Assembly: GCF_963665055.1 (NCBI RefSeq)
Contig: NZ_OY762015.1
Span: 2,564,501-2,628,500 of the forward strand
Direction: 5' to 3'
DNA: 64,000 nucleotides
Source of the DNA: an uncultured Methanobacterium sp.
GTDB taxonomy: Archaea > Methanobacteriota > Methanobacteria > Methanobacteriales > Methanobacteriaceae
Shown here in pieces: positions 20,216 to 30,903 of the stretch; the stretch's first letter is position 1, and each line of letters starts with the position of its first letter. The notes under the pieces were generated by a model. It was not told the origin of the DNA. It did no database searches and saw only the letters and a program-made list of their open reading frames with translations. The translations under genes were made by a program, and so were the position numbers.

Positions 20216-23200
20216 TTACTTTTTTGATTTTTCAATCATTTTCTTTATGTCTTTACGGTAGTAACCACCAATCACTCCGATTATTAGTATGACGATTGCC
20301 AGCATAGCCCAGAAATTGGGGTTTTGTAATGTTTCTTCGGTTAATAGTTCCTGAACTGTTTTTTCCTGGGATGATCCTCCATTTGATCCGGATGAACTGG
20401 AAGATCCTGCGCTTGATGCTTGAGAAAGGGCTGATGTTAATCCCACAGTTGCACCAGAACCGGATGATGCTCCACTGCCACTTGCACTTCCAGAACTTCC
20501 GGAACTACTTCCACTCCCATGACCAGCTCCTCCAGTACCATCGTTACCATCACCAGTATTGCCATCTCCTTTGCCATTGGTTCCTTTTTTACCATCTGCC
20601 CAGGCAGCAATATTGGAGATTTTCTTTGGAATTATAATTCCTGGATCATTATTATTAGTAGTTGATGTGTAGCTTATATCTGAGTTGGATAGTGTGGATG
20701 ATATCTCATATTCAAAAGCTTTAGCTATTACTGTACCTTTACTATTACCGTTAAATGTAGCAGTAGCAATCCCGTTAACTGTCATAACTGTTATTGGCTC
20801 TGAACCAAGTGTAAATGTCACTGCAAAGGGGGCAATATCAGTCACCAGTTTACCATTCACACCATCATAAAGTTTCACCTGATAAGTGTTTTCACCAGTT
20901 CTGGTTATCACCCACATCATATTAGGATCCCATCTTCTGCACTGACAGGAGGGATCACAATCTGAATGGGCTGGCACTCCACATTCAGGAGCTCCTGGCC
21001 AGTTAGAGCCTTTAATGTCCAATATTCCTGCATTTCGTGTTTCAATATCTTCCCTTTCATTACCACTTAGAATGTTATGACTGAAACTGAAGGTATTTGA
21101 ATAGGAACCAAATTCAAACCATACTCCATTTCCATTACCACTTGCTGTTGAAGTACTGTCAATGATCACATTTCCATTAACAGTGAGGTTCTGGTTCAGG
21201 CAGTTAATGTGAATTCCATTACCATTCTCCTGAATGTTATTGGAGGATATGAATGAATTTATTATATCTTCTCCATTCAGGAGTATACCATCCCAAATAT
21301 TCTTGTAAATGAAGTTACTGATTATATTAGCCTGGTTAATGATTCCATTTGTTTTAATTCCATACTCGTTTCCAGTGATATGATTATTACTGATCTGAAC
21401 ATTGTCCGAACTGTCAATATACACCCCACTCCCACTACTTCCAGTTAAACCATTATTATTTATAACAACATTATCAACCAATGTCCCATTTGAATTGCAA
21501 ATATTAACTCCATTCATGCCGTTATTATAGATTGTACCGCCATTTATAATGGTATTCAATGAATTTTCCACATACACACCATTTTCCAGGTTACCACTGA
21601 TGATGTTTCCACTGATCAGAGTATTATTACTGTCTGAGATGTAAATTCCATTGTTGGAACCGCTTAATGTACTGTCTTTTATGGTGGTGTTGGAGCTTCC
21701 AATTACAGATATGGGAGATCCTCCTGTTGAACTCATGCTCACATCTGAAATGGTTACATTATTAGCGTTATTTAGAAGTATTCCCGTACCGGTGTTGTTG
21801 GTAATGATAATAAACCCACTTATCCAGGTTCCAGAAGCAGAAGTTCCAGTAATCGAGAACACCGGGGAACCGGAAGATGTGAGTAGTGTTCCAATATTAC
21901 TGATAATATTCAGTTCTTTGTTGACAGTCAGATGCAGATTATCATACTTCTGCCCCAAGAATATCACTGTACTTCCAGAATAGGCTTTATCTAAAATGGC
22001 CTGTATATCACTGTTTACAGTATTTATATCGTAATAAGAGTAATCTTGAACATATTCAACCAGTAATATGGTGTATTTCTGGCTGTACAATGGGCTCCAG
22101 TTACCTGTTGAGTCAAGAGCAATATAGTTAAGTGTTTTTGTTTCACTTATTCTGATGGGTTCAGTGTAAACTTTTCGAGTGCTACTGGTACGGGGGTCAC
22201 TACCATCAGTGGTGTAGTAGATATCTGTATTGCCGTTGCCTGTAACAGTTAATATTATGCTCTCTGCCGTGTTATAAACACCTCCAACTAAGTTTGCACT
22301 CACAGTGGGGCCGGTTACAATGGTCTTTGTCCTTATCAGTATGTTACCATCGCTTAATATCACACCCAAACCAACGATATAAACACCAGATTTACGGTAA
22401 ACATGCAGGGGATTTTCTTCATCAGAGGTAGTACCATCGCCGAAATCCCAGTACCAAGTGGTTATATTACCGGTGGAACTGTCGTTAAACTGCACAGTTG
22501 TGCAATTAACGTATGCTTCGAAATTGGCTGCAATATCATTGAATGCATAAAATGTGCCATCTAATGTTCCAATGTACAAACTACCATCTTTGGCGATTGC
22601 AGGGGAGCCACAGATACTGCCTGTGGTATAACTCCATTTGAGTGTTCCATCAGAGTTTAAAGCATACAGGCCACTTTCACTTCCCACATAAATTGTACCA
22701 TCATTGCCTATGGCAGCCGAAGTTGCTTCCTTGATGGTGGGAAGACCCCCTACATTGTAAGTCCAGAGTAAATTTCCACCTGAACCAATGGCATAAAGGT
22801 TTTTTACCCCCATAAGATAGAGGGTTCCATTAGGTGAGATTGCAGGAGCTCCATAAATTGATTCTGCAATAGTATTAGTTGCAGTACTGTGTTTTGTTGC
22901 CGGTTGAACTATTTCATTGATGATTGCGTATTCGCCTAACTGGGCTCTAATGTAAATTATCCCGTCCGTACCAACTGAAAATCCGTAGGACTGGTTAACA
23001 CCATTTTTAAGGAGGTATGAACCAGTTTGAGTTGTTATGTTAAGGGTTCCATCTGAACCAATGGTAATATCATATAACTGTCTGATTTCGCCGTTAATAA
23101 TTACGTAGATACCCTTTGAAGTTCCAACGTAGATAGCTCCATCTGGACCAATTATAATATTATAGAATGGCTTATCATTACATGTTCTGGATGAATTACT

Positions 23201-26200
23201 TTCTGAATCAAAAATTAGGCCGGAATGTGGTGTTAAAATACACAGGGTTCCGTTTGAATCAATTGAAACCGTACACAACAGATTTCCTGTGCCATTGCTG
23301 CTGGAATATACGCTGGTTTGAGTTCCATTGTTAGTTATTAAATAAACGGTTCCATTAGAACTGACAGAGAGTGTGTAAGACTGTTTAAGTGTTCCATTAC
23401 TGTTCATTGCGTACAGAATACCATTTATTGTTCCCATGTAAATGGTTCCATCGGGACCAATGGAAAAAATACTGTGATATGCGCCCCCATTTAATGCATA
23501 TGACCATTTTAATGTTCCATTGGAGTTTATGGCGTACATTGATCCGCTGTTATCTGTGCTTTTGTAATCTGCAATGTAGATGGTTCCATCTGTTCCAATA
23601 ATAGGGGAAGTTCCATATATTTCATTGATGGTGTAGGTCCATTTTAAAATCCCTCGGGGATAGAATGCATAAAGGGTTCCAGTTGCTCCGTTGGTATCCA
23701 CCACGTAGACTATGCCATCTGCGTCAATCACCGGGGAGGATCCAAAATTATACCCTCCAGTGTTGTACTTCCATAGTAGTGTTCCGTTGGGGCTCAGGGC
23801 ATAGGTGGTGCTGTTGTAACAGTTGCTGAAGTAGATGGTCCCATCACTGCCAATGGTGGGAGAACCGAGAATGTAACTGCGTGTACTGTAGGCCCATTGC
23901 AGCACACCCATACTGTTAAACACATAGAGTGTACCATCGTAACTGCACACGTAAATGGTTCCATCAGAGCTTATCACTGCAGATCCATAGACAGTGAGAT
24001 TATCAAAAGTCCATTTTGTAGTATTGGTCTGGGGACCGGTATAATCGGACTGGCCAGTGTTGTTTGCATTATTCTGGAAGCATGGCCAATCAGAATTCCC
24101 AAGACCATACACTCCCATAATATAGTACTGCAAGTAAGCAGGACTCCAGTTCCCTGCTGGGTCATAAGCAGCGTACCTTAAAATTGTAGTTTCATTAATG
24201 ATCAGGGGATCTTTGTACAGTATGCCACTTATCCGGGGATCAGAACCGTTCACAGTGTAGTAGATAGTTGTATTGCCCAGATTATCTGTGGATGTCAATG
24301 TCACTGTTTGGGTGGAGTTGTAATGACCTCCCTCTAAAGAGGCATTAACAGTGGGGGCAATGGTATCCACGGTAATATTAAGACTAACCCTGCACCCGGT
24401 GACAGTTGCACTTACAATGTAAATGTTGCTGATGTTTCCACCGGTTATTTTTGCCCTGCTTAGTCCATGAGAGGATAATGTCTTTGATATCGTGAAATCT
24501 TCAGGGTTGGGGTCATTGTAGAAAAAGCTAACATGAATTCTGGGAACACTACCCAGACTGGATGTGTCCTGACCATTGGAGTTAGTGGTCATATCTGCGG
24601 TAACTACCGATGTGGCATTTTCTTTCAACAGATCATTGGAAACATAAATTTTCAGTACAATCCATGGGTTAAATATTGCATTAGTTGAATACTGTGCTTC
24701 AAATATGTCTTTAACTCCTGTAGCCATGTTTAAATTTCCGTAGATGGGATTGTTGCTTCCCCACCAGTTGTTAATGGCATTTACATTGGTCCCGGTGAAT
24801 TCCAAACCGTAAAGGTTGTTACTGTAAATATTATTGAAATTGATATTTGCAGCACCGTTGTCAACATTCACTCCAATGGAGTTACCGGTGAGAGTATTAC
24901 TGGTGATGGTAGCACCTGATCCAGGGGATATGTAAATCCCACTGGAACTGGTGGCTCCAGTTATGGTGAATCCATTTATAACAGAACCAGTTCCACCACT
25001 AAGTATTGTGAACACGGGTTTTGCAGGATCCAGAGCTGTAATTATCACAGTTCCTATTGCAATGATATTCAACCTTTTAGTTACCTGAATGTTTTCAGTG
25101 TAACTTTGCATGTATACCGAGTTTCCAACAAGGATTGTATCACCGTTTACAGTGTCATCATCGTTTATTGCTTCCTGGATTGTTTGATAGATTTTTCCTG
25201 TCCGGTTATTCACCGGTCCTTCAATATTAAACAGATTATCCCTGGTGATGGTGGAATTGTAAAACTTTCCACTGACAGTCAAACTTACGGTATAAACTCC
25301 CAGCTTTTGATAAGTGTGAACTGGATTTCGATCTGTGGAATTAGTTCCATCACCAAAGTCCCAGAACCAGCTGTCTATCAAACCAGTAGAAGTGTCATTA
25401 AACTGCACAGTTAATGGGTCAGTATCGTTATTTACGATAGTATACACAAAATTAGCGGAATTAAATGCAGTGAATGAAGAAAAATCATCAACATAAACCG
25501 GGACACGGCCAGAATTCCAGGTTAACCTCACAGTGTGGTTACCGGTGTAGAGGTGATCAAAACTGAATACGTACTGGATCCACCTACTCTCTACGGTAAC
25601 CGGATCGTAGTTACTGGCTTCCTGTACAATTTTAAACACTTTTACAAGGTTATCATCGATATATAAATCATATTCCCCGTCCCCATCATAGGTGTCTACA
25701 GAATAACCCCAGAACGAGATGAAACCGATGGATGTTAAATCAACAACCTGGGTTATGTCCCCATTGAAGGAGAAATAAACACTATATTTCCCATTATGAG
25801 GTTCTACAGTACTAATACTTGCTCCGTTCCCGAGTATCCATCCATTAAAATCATTTTCAAAGCTGGGGTTGGTGAATACGGTGGGATCTACTCCTAAATC
25901 ACCGTTGATATTATTCCCATTGATCTGGATATTGCTGCAGGAACATGCTTTAACTCCTTTAAATGAACCGTCAATGTCATTTTCCTGAATGTATACAATT
26001 TGGGAGTTTTCCAGATCTACATTGTTCTTACTGTAATCTGAAATGTTATTCCCAATAATCTGTGTGCCTTGACTATCTGACACGTAGATTCCAGTATAAA
26101 CATTGGTTATATTGTTGTTTTCTATAGTGGTGTTTAAGCTTCCTATTATTGCAATTGCGGTTTCATTGGCTGCAATCACGTTCATATTATAAATAATAAC

Positions 26201-29200
26201 ATTATTTGCGTTGTTTATTTGGATAACATTCAAGTTTTCGCTAATGGTGTTAGCAACGTATGTTTTATTAACCGGGGTCCATCCGTGACCGTCTCCATAA
26301 TCGGGATCAGTGGTGGAGTTAATCACCCCCAGTTTTATGTTGGTGATGATGGTAAACCCACTTATACTGGTTCCAGATGCTTCAGTTCCATTAATAAGGA
26401 ATACTGGGGAAGTAGATGAATCAAATATGGGTATTTCTGGGATTACACCGTGCCATTCATTTTCAACTATGCCCACATAATTGGTTACAGTTATTATAGT
26501 TCCCACATTGCTGATTATATTCAGTTTTTTATTGATTACCAGATGCAGATTATCGTAAGAATCTCCCATGAATATTACTGTACTTCCAGGGGTGGCATGG
26601 TCTAAAACATCCTGTATCATGGTTTGATCATAGTAATTAGGGATAACATGGATTATGGTGTAGGTTTGGTTGTAAATCTGGCTCCATTTACCAGATATGT
26701 CCAGAGCAGCAAAACAAAGTGTTTTAGAATTGTCAATATCAATATATCCGCTGGGTCCTAATTCTATTCTACTGGCACTGGTCCGTGGATCAGTTCCATC
26801 GGTGGTATAATAAATAGTTACATTATCGTTGTCATCGGAAGCTTTCAGTTGCACAGTCTGTGTATTGTTAAATGTCCCGCCGCTTAAGCTGGCATTAACC
26901 GATGGTTCTATAACGTCGACAATAACGATTTTAGCCCGTTTAACTATGCTATTATCACTTAAAGTCACTGTTAAAATGACGGTATAGGTACCAATTTTAG
27001 TGTAGGTGTGTAACGGGTTGGGTAGGGTGGATGTGGTTCCATCTCCAAAGTTCCATGTCTGATTTATTATATGGCTATCCGAATTCTCAGTAAACTGCAC
27101 AGCTGTTGTTCCGTTGACATTTTCGGCTGTAAAATCAATTATAATATCTTTAAACGCGTAGAACGTGCCGTTAATTGTTCCAACATATAATGTGCCATTG
27201 CTGTTGATGGAGGGTGAACCACAGATACTGCCGGTGGTATAACTCCATATGAGAGTTCCGTTAGGTGTTAAGGCGTATAATCCAGTGCTACTTCCAACAT
27301 AGATTATCCCGTCTTTACCAATAGCCGGTGATGTTACACTATTTCCAACAGCACTTCCAATAGTATAAGACCAGAGTAAACTACCAGCGGAGTTTAGGGC
27401 ATACAGTTTACTACTGCCGACCACGTAGATCTCGCCGTTGGTTGCAATGGAAGGAGCGCCGTAAATTGATTCTCCAATGTTGCACGTCCATTTAACGCTT
27501 CCGTTATTGTTTAATGCATATAATATGCCATTTTTAGTTCCAATATAGATGGTTCCATCATTACCAATTGAAAAAGTACTGTAGTAAACTTCTCCGTTTA
27601 AACGGTACAACCATTTTAGTGTTCCATCCGGATTTATGGCATAGATAGTACCATTATAATCTGCTAAAATTATGGTTCCATCTGAAACAATTATGGGGGA
27701 AGTTCCATAAACTATTCCCACATTACTGTATGTCCATTTCAGATTCCCATTAAGATCAATGGCATAGAGGATACTTCCAGTGTTATCAGATGAAATAATA
27801 TAAATTGTGCCGTCGGCTCCAATTGATGGTGATAACCCGAAATTATTACCTCCTGCAGTGAAATTCCATTTTAAAACCCCACTGGTCCCATTATCTACCA
27901 GTGCATATAATGTGCTGTTGGACCAGCTCATGAAGTAGATAGTCCCATCTGCACCAATAGTGGGTGAGCCAAATAAGTAACTGTTAATGGTGTAAATCCA
28001 TTTAAGTGTTCCATTAGTGTTAAAGGCATATATGATCCCCTCGTTACTGCAGATGTAGATTGTCCCATCTGATCCAATCACTGCAGAACCGTAAATAGTC
28101 ACATTGTTGTAAGTCCATCTTGTAATGTTGGTTTGTGGTCCAGTGTAATTTGATTGACCGGTGTTGTTTCCATTATTTTGGAAGATGGGCCAATCTGAAT
28201 TTTCAGGGCCATAGGTTCCAATAACATAATTCTGCAAATAAAGAGGGCTCCAGTTACCCGCCAGATCTACTGCTGCATAACGGAGTGTTGTGGTATTATT
28301 AATCGTGATATTTCCAGTGTACTGCGTTCGTGTAGTGCTGTCACGGGGGTCTGTCTTGTCAGTAGTGTAATAAATGATTGTGTTGTCGTTATTATCGTCA
28401 GCAATTAATGTTACATTTTGTGTAACATTGAAAGTTCCTCCCGGGGTGGCGTTTACAGTAGGGGCTATATTATCCACGGTTATTGGGATACCAACGGTGT
28501 AATTCCCAATAATTACACTTAAATTAGCTGTTCTGCTGTTATTGCCTCCGGTTATTTGTGTACTTGCTCTTCCTTTGGAAGTGGTTGTACTGGTGGTGGT
28601 AATTGTTCCCAGATCATAATTAAAGTTCAAAGGCAGATCAGGTATGTTTCCAGAGTCAGATGTGTTTTGACCCTGAGAATTATGGTTCAAATCAACTGTA
28701 ACACTAGAATTATCTCCATTTTTCAATGTACTATTAGTTACATTAATTGTTAAAATAATCCATGGGTTATATACGGTTAGATTCGTGTTTTGTGCTTCAT
28801 ATATGTCTGTTTTACCCGGGCTGCTAGTGCCATTCGCATAGGTGGGATTGTTGGTTCCCCACCAGTTATTGGTCGCATCCACACCTGTACCGGTGAATTT
28901 TAAACCATAGAGATTATTACCATAAATATTATTAAAATGAATATTCGAAGCACCGTTATCCACACTAACTCCAATATTATTTCCAGTGATGATGTTATTG
29001 ATGATTGTGGCATTAATGGAGGGTGATACATGAATTCCACTGGAGTTAGTTGCTCCGGTGATGGTAAAACCATTTATTAAAGAATTACTTCCACCTGCAA
29101 TCAGGTTGAAAACTGGATTATTTGCATTTAATGCAGTGATTAACACCTTTCCCTGGGCTATTAAATTCACCTGTTTGCTGATATTCACGTTTTCTGTGTA

Positions 29201-30376
29201 AGTTTCCAGATAGTAAGGGCTACCTACCAGGATGGTGTCACCATCTTGTGCATCATCAATTGCCGCTTGAATACTGTCATAAGTTGCATTGGTACGAGTA
29301 TTAGTTGGTTTAACCACAGTAATGTTCACAGATCTGGTTGAATTGGAGTAATGGCTTGTTACGGTAAGTGTAACAGTATAGTTACCTGGTTTAGTAAAAG
29401 TATGATTGGGGGTTTCTTCGGTGGAGGTGGTTCCATCACCAAAATCCCAGGTCCTGCTCGATATTATCCCCATTGAAGTATCAGTGAATTGAACTGTCAA
29501 AAGTTCTGTGTCACTGTTAATGGGTTTAATATTGAAGCTGGCAGAATTTTTAGTAGCCACTCCAGTGAAGCTGTCTATGTACACATTCTTCCAGTACTTT
29601 AGGAAATATCCACTAAAACTTAACGTTATATTGTGAAATCCAGTATAATTTGAAGTATTTAACGTGTATTGGTTCCATTTATCCTTTACCCAGCTATAAG
29701 TTCCCACTTGGACTCCATCAATATACAAATTGAAGGATGAGATCGGAGATAGGGATGAGGTTTCTCCATAAATCCAGAATGAAATACTGTTTACAATGGA
29801 TAAATCGATATTTTGTTGGACTGTAATTTTTCCATTAACACTGTTTGATGATATAACCATACTGTACTGTCCATCATGGGATTGAATGCTGCTAACATTT
29901 ACATTAGAGTTAGTAGAAGTGATATTCCATCCATCAAGACCGTTTTCAAAGCTGGGATTGTTGAAAATGTTATCCACAATTGAACTGTAAATAATGATAT
30001 AATTGTTTTTAGTGACTGTTACATGGTTACTGGTCTGGTCTGTTGCCGTGAGACTAACAGAATAGTTACCGGGTGCTGTATAAAGATGTACTGGATTTTG
30101 TTGAGTTGAATTATTTCCATCACCAAAATCCCAGAACCATGATGTTACATTATCAGCAGATGTGTCGTTAAACTGAACACTTGCGTTATCCACACCAATA
30201 GTTGTGTTACTTGTAAAATTAGCTGTTAAATTCGTGATATTTGTTATATTGGTGGAGTTGTTTGTTGAATTATTTAAACTGGCAAGAGGGGGGTCTTCTG
30301 CATTTGTTGCTCCCACTGCCAGGAAACATATTAGTAAAAAAATCAGTGTTAATAACGCTTTTTTATTTTTCAACAT
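20216..30376 (-). CDS. Membrane-anchored giant surface protein with internal duplication (3386 aa)
   Basis: Exported protein: signal peptide 1-26 (MLKNKKA, cleavage near TNA). After a first PKD (about 48-130) a module series occurs twice: NPSFENG-type binding domain, PKD, beta-helix with NWWGSNNP, Ig domain, chitobiase-C-like domain, PQQ-like propeller (GSDGTIY...GTLKW), PKD, chitobiase-C-like, NosD helix. The copies begin near residues 137 and 1500. The second propeller carries extra blade-like sequence (nt about 22870-23380). A four-Cys cluster (about 3129-3148), a pre-anchor Ig-like domain, a Ser/Gly-rich linker (about 3260-3343), one membrane helix (about 3356-3374) and a basic tail follow, so the C-terminus is cytoplasmic. 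The ribosome site (GAGGAG) is 13 bases from the ATG, and a nearer out-of-frame ATG (30386) opens a 7-codon ORF. Propellers may bind ligands; function unknown. Confidence 0.92.
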   Translation of the reverse strand: MLKNKKALLTLIFLLICFLAVGATNAEDPPLASLNNSTNNSTNITNITNLTANFTSNTTIGVDNASVQFNDTSADNVTSWFWDFGDGNNSTQQNPVHLYTAPGNYSVSLTATDQTSNHVTVTKNNYIIIYSSIVDNIFNNPSFENGLDGWNITSTNSNVNVSSIQSHDGQYSMVISSNSVNGKITVQQNIDLSIVNSISFWIYGETSSLSPISSFNLYIDGVQVGTYSWVKDKWNQYTLNTSNYTGFHNITLSFSGYFLKYWKNVYIDSFTGVATKNSASFNIKPINSDTELLTVQFTDTSMGIISSRTWDFGDGTTSTEETPNHTFTKPGNYTVTLTVTSHYSNSTRSVNITVVKPTNTRTNATYDSIQAAIDDAQDGDTILVGSPYYLETYTENVNISKQVNLIAQGKVLITALNANNPVFNLIAGGSNSLINGFTITGATNSSGIHVSPSINATIINNIITGNNIGVSVDNGASNIHFNNIYGNNLYGLKFTGTGVDATNNWWGTNNPTYANGTSSPGKTDIYEAQNTNLTVYNPWIILTINVTNSTLKNGDNSSVTVDLNHNSQGQNTSDSGNIPDLPLNFNYDLGTITTTSTTTSKGRASTQITGGNNSRTANLSVIIGNYTVGIPITVDNIAPTVNATPGGTFNVTQNVTLIADDNNDNTIIYYTTDKTDPRDSTTRTQYTGNITINNTTTLRYAAVDLAGNWSPLYLQNYVIGTYGPENSDWPIFQNNGNNTGQSNYTGPQTNITRWTYNNVTIYGSAVIGSDGTIYICSNEGIIYAFNTNGTLKWIYTINSYLFGSPTIGADGTIYFMSWSNSTLYALVDNGTSGVLKWNFTAGGNNFGLSPSIGADGTIYIISSDNTGSILYAIDLNGNLKWTYSNVGIVYGTSPIIVSDGTIILADYNGTIYAINPDGTLKWLYRLNGEVYYSTFSIGNDGTIYIGTKNGILYALNNNGSVKWTCNIGESIYGAPSIATNGEIYVVGSSKLYALNSAGSLLWSYTIGSAVGNSVTSPAIGKDGIIYVGSSTGLYALTPNGTLIWSYTTGSICGSPSINSNGTLYVGTINGTFYAFKDIIIDFTAENVNGTTAVQFTENSDSHIINQTWNFGDGTTSTLPNPLHTYTKIGTYTVILTVTLSDNSIVKRAKIVIVDVIEPSVNASLSGGTFNNTQTVQLKASDDNDNVTIYYTTDGTDPRTSASRIELGPSGYIDIDNSKTLCFAALDISGKWSQIYNQTYTIIHVIPNYYDQTMIQDVLDHATPGSTVIFMGDSYDNLHLVINKKLNIISNVGTIITVTNYVGIVENEWHGVIPEIPIFDSSTSPVFLINGTEASGTSISGFTIITNIKLGVINSTTDPDYGDGHGWTPVNKTYVANTISENLNVIQINNANNVIIYNMNVIAANETAIAIIGSLNTTIENNNITNVYTGIYVSDSQGTQIIGNNISDYSKNNVDLENSQIVYIQENDIDGSFKGVKACSCSNIQINGNNINGDLGVDPTVFTNPSFENDFNGWILGNGASISTVEPHNGKYSVYFSFNGDITQVVDLTSIGFISFWGYSVDTYDGDGEYDLYIDDNLVKVFKIVQEASNYDPVTVESRWIQYVFSFDHLYTGNHTVRLTWNSGRVPVYVDDFSSFTAFNSANFVYTIVNNDTDPLTVQFNDTSTGLIDSWFWDFGDGTNSTDRNPVHTYQKLGVYTVSLTVSGKFYNSTITRDNLFNIEGPVNNRTGKIYQTIQEAINDDDTVNGDTILVGNSVYMQSYTENIQVTKRLNIIAIGTVIITALDPAKPVFTILSGGTGSVINGFTITGATSSSGIYISPGSGATITSNTLTGNSIGVNVDNGAANINFNNIYSNNLYGLEFTGTNVNAINNWWGSNNPIYGNLNMATGVKDIFEAQYSTNAIFNPWIVLKIYVSNDLLKENATSVVTADMTTNSNGQDTSSLGSVPRIHVSFFYNDPNPEDFTISKTLSSHGLSRAKITGGNISNIYIVSATVTGCRVSLNITVDTIAPTVNASLEGGHYNSTQTVTLTSTDNLGNTTIYYTVNGSDPRISGILYKDPLIINETTILRYAAYDPAGNWSPAYLQYYIMGVYGLGNSDWPCFQNNANNTGQSDYTGPQTNTTKWTFDNLTVYGSAVISSDGTIYVCSYDGTLYVFNSMGVLQWAYSTRSYILGSPTIGSDGTIYFSNCYNSTTYALSPNGTLLWKYNTGGYNFGSSPVIDADGIVYVVDTNGATGTLYAFYPRGILKWTYTINEIYGTSPIIGTDGTIYIADYKSTDNSGSMYAINSNGTLKWSYALNGGAYHSIFSIGPDGTIYMGTINGILYAMNSNGTLKQSYTLSVSSNGTVYLITNNGTQTSVYSSSNGTGNLLCTVSIDSNGTLCILTPHSGLIFDSESNSSRTCNDKPFYNIIIGPDGAIYVGTSKGIYVIINGEIRQLYDITIGSDGTLNITTQTGSYLLKNGVNQSYGFSVGTDGIIYIRAQLGEYAIINEIVQPATKHSTATNTIAESIYGAPAISPNGTLYLMGVKNLYAIGSGGNLLWTYNVGGLPTIKEATSAAIGNDGTIYVGSESGLYALNSDGTLKWSYTTGSICGSPAIAKDGSLYIGTLDGTFYAFNDIAANFEAYVNCTTVQFNDSSTGNITTWYWDFGDGTTSDEENPLHVYRKSGVYIVGLGVILSDGNILIRTKTIVTGPTVSANLVGGVYNTAESIILTVTGNGNTDIYYTTDGSDPRTSSTRKVYTEPIRISETKTLNYIALDSTGNWSPLYSQKYTILLVEYVQDYSYYDINTVNSDIQAILDKAYSGSTVIFLGQKYDNLHLTVNKELNIISNIGTLLTSSGSPVFSITGTSASGTWISGFIIITNNTGTGILLNNANNVTISDVSMSSTGGSPISVIGSSNTTIKDSTLSGSNNGIYISDSNNTLISGNIISGNLENGVYVENSLNTIINGGTIYNNGMNGVNICNSNGTLVDNVVINNNGLTGSSGSGVYIDSSDNVQISNNHITGNEYGIKTNGIINQANIISNFIYKNIWDGILLNGEDIINSFISSNNIQENGNGIHINCLNQNLTVNGNVIIDSTSTASGNGNGVWFEFGSYSNTFSFSHNILSGNEREDIETRNAGILDIKGSNWPGAPECGVPAHSDCDPSCQCRRWDPNMMWVITRTGENTYQVKLYDGVNGKLVTDIAPFAVTFTLGSEPITVMTVNGIATATFNGNSKGTVIAKAFEYEISSTLSNSDISYTSTTNNNDPGIIIPKKISNIAAWADGKKGTNGKGDGNTGDGNDGTGGAGHGSGSSSGSSGSASGSGASSGSGATVGLTSALSQASSAGSSSSSGSNGGSSQEKTVQELLTEETLQNPNFWAMLAIVILIIGVIGGYYRKDIKKMIEKSKK

Positions 30377-30903
30377 CTTGAAACATTCTCTCCTCTCTCA
30401 TCCATTGGATGTTGTATGATTAAAGCACTTTTTTTGGGTAAGTGGAATAAGAGGATGCAAAAATTCCCCCTACAATAAAATATCCGATAAAATCCATTTT
30501 TGAAAAAATAATATTTATTAAAAATCGGATAATACTAACTTAACATCCCCTTTATAGTAATATTTGTGAAGCGCATATATAAACATATCGATTCTATAAA
30601 TTTTTAATCATCATTTAAAACTTTAAAAATGAAATAATAGGTTTATAACGGATTTATATCCAAAAATTAGTATTTTAATTATTTAAGATCAAAATTAATG
30701 AAAATTGCTTCATTTGATCTATAAATAGATATGTATTCTGGGAAATTTATTTATAATAGCTTATTGAATTATAAAAATATACATCTCGTAATGTTGGATC
30801 ATAATCTCCATAAATATCATTTTATTAATCAGTGCCTTTACATCAGTTTTATTCGATTTTTCGTTTTGTAAGGTACTAAAAAACTGAAAAAGGAGGAGTA
30901 AAA
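30377..30903. other. Divergent promoter region between two adhesin genes
   Basis: No gene is seen. The half-site CATATCG (30584-30590) follows a TATA-like spacer CATATATAAA (30574-30583), as in the inverted repeats before other genes here, but the left half (TGAAGCG) is poor. It lies about 200 bases from the - strand start and about 315 from the + strand start. A GGAGGAG ribosome site at 30892-30898 serves the + strand gene. Confidence 0.5.
30892..30898 (+). promoter_or_regulatory. Ribosome binding site that points to an ATT start
   Basis: GGAGGAG lies five bases before an in-frame ATT (30904-30906) and 26 bases before the first ATG (30925). Between the in-frame stop at 30877 and that ATG there is no ATG, GTG or TTG. 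This spacing decides the start chosen for the following gene. Confidence 0.7.
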
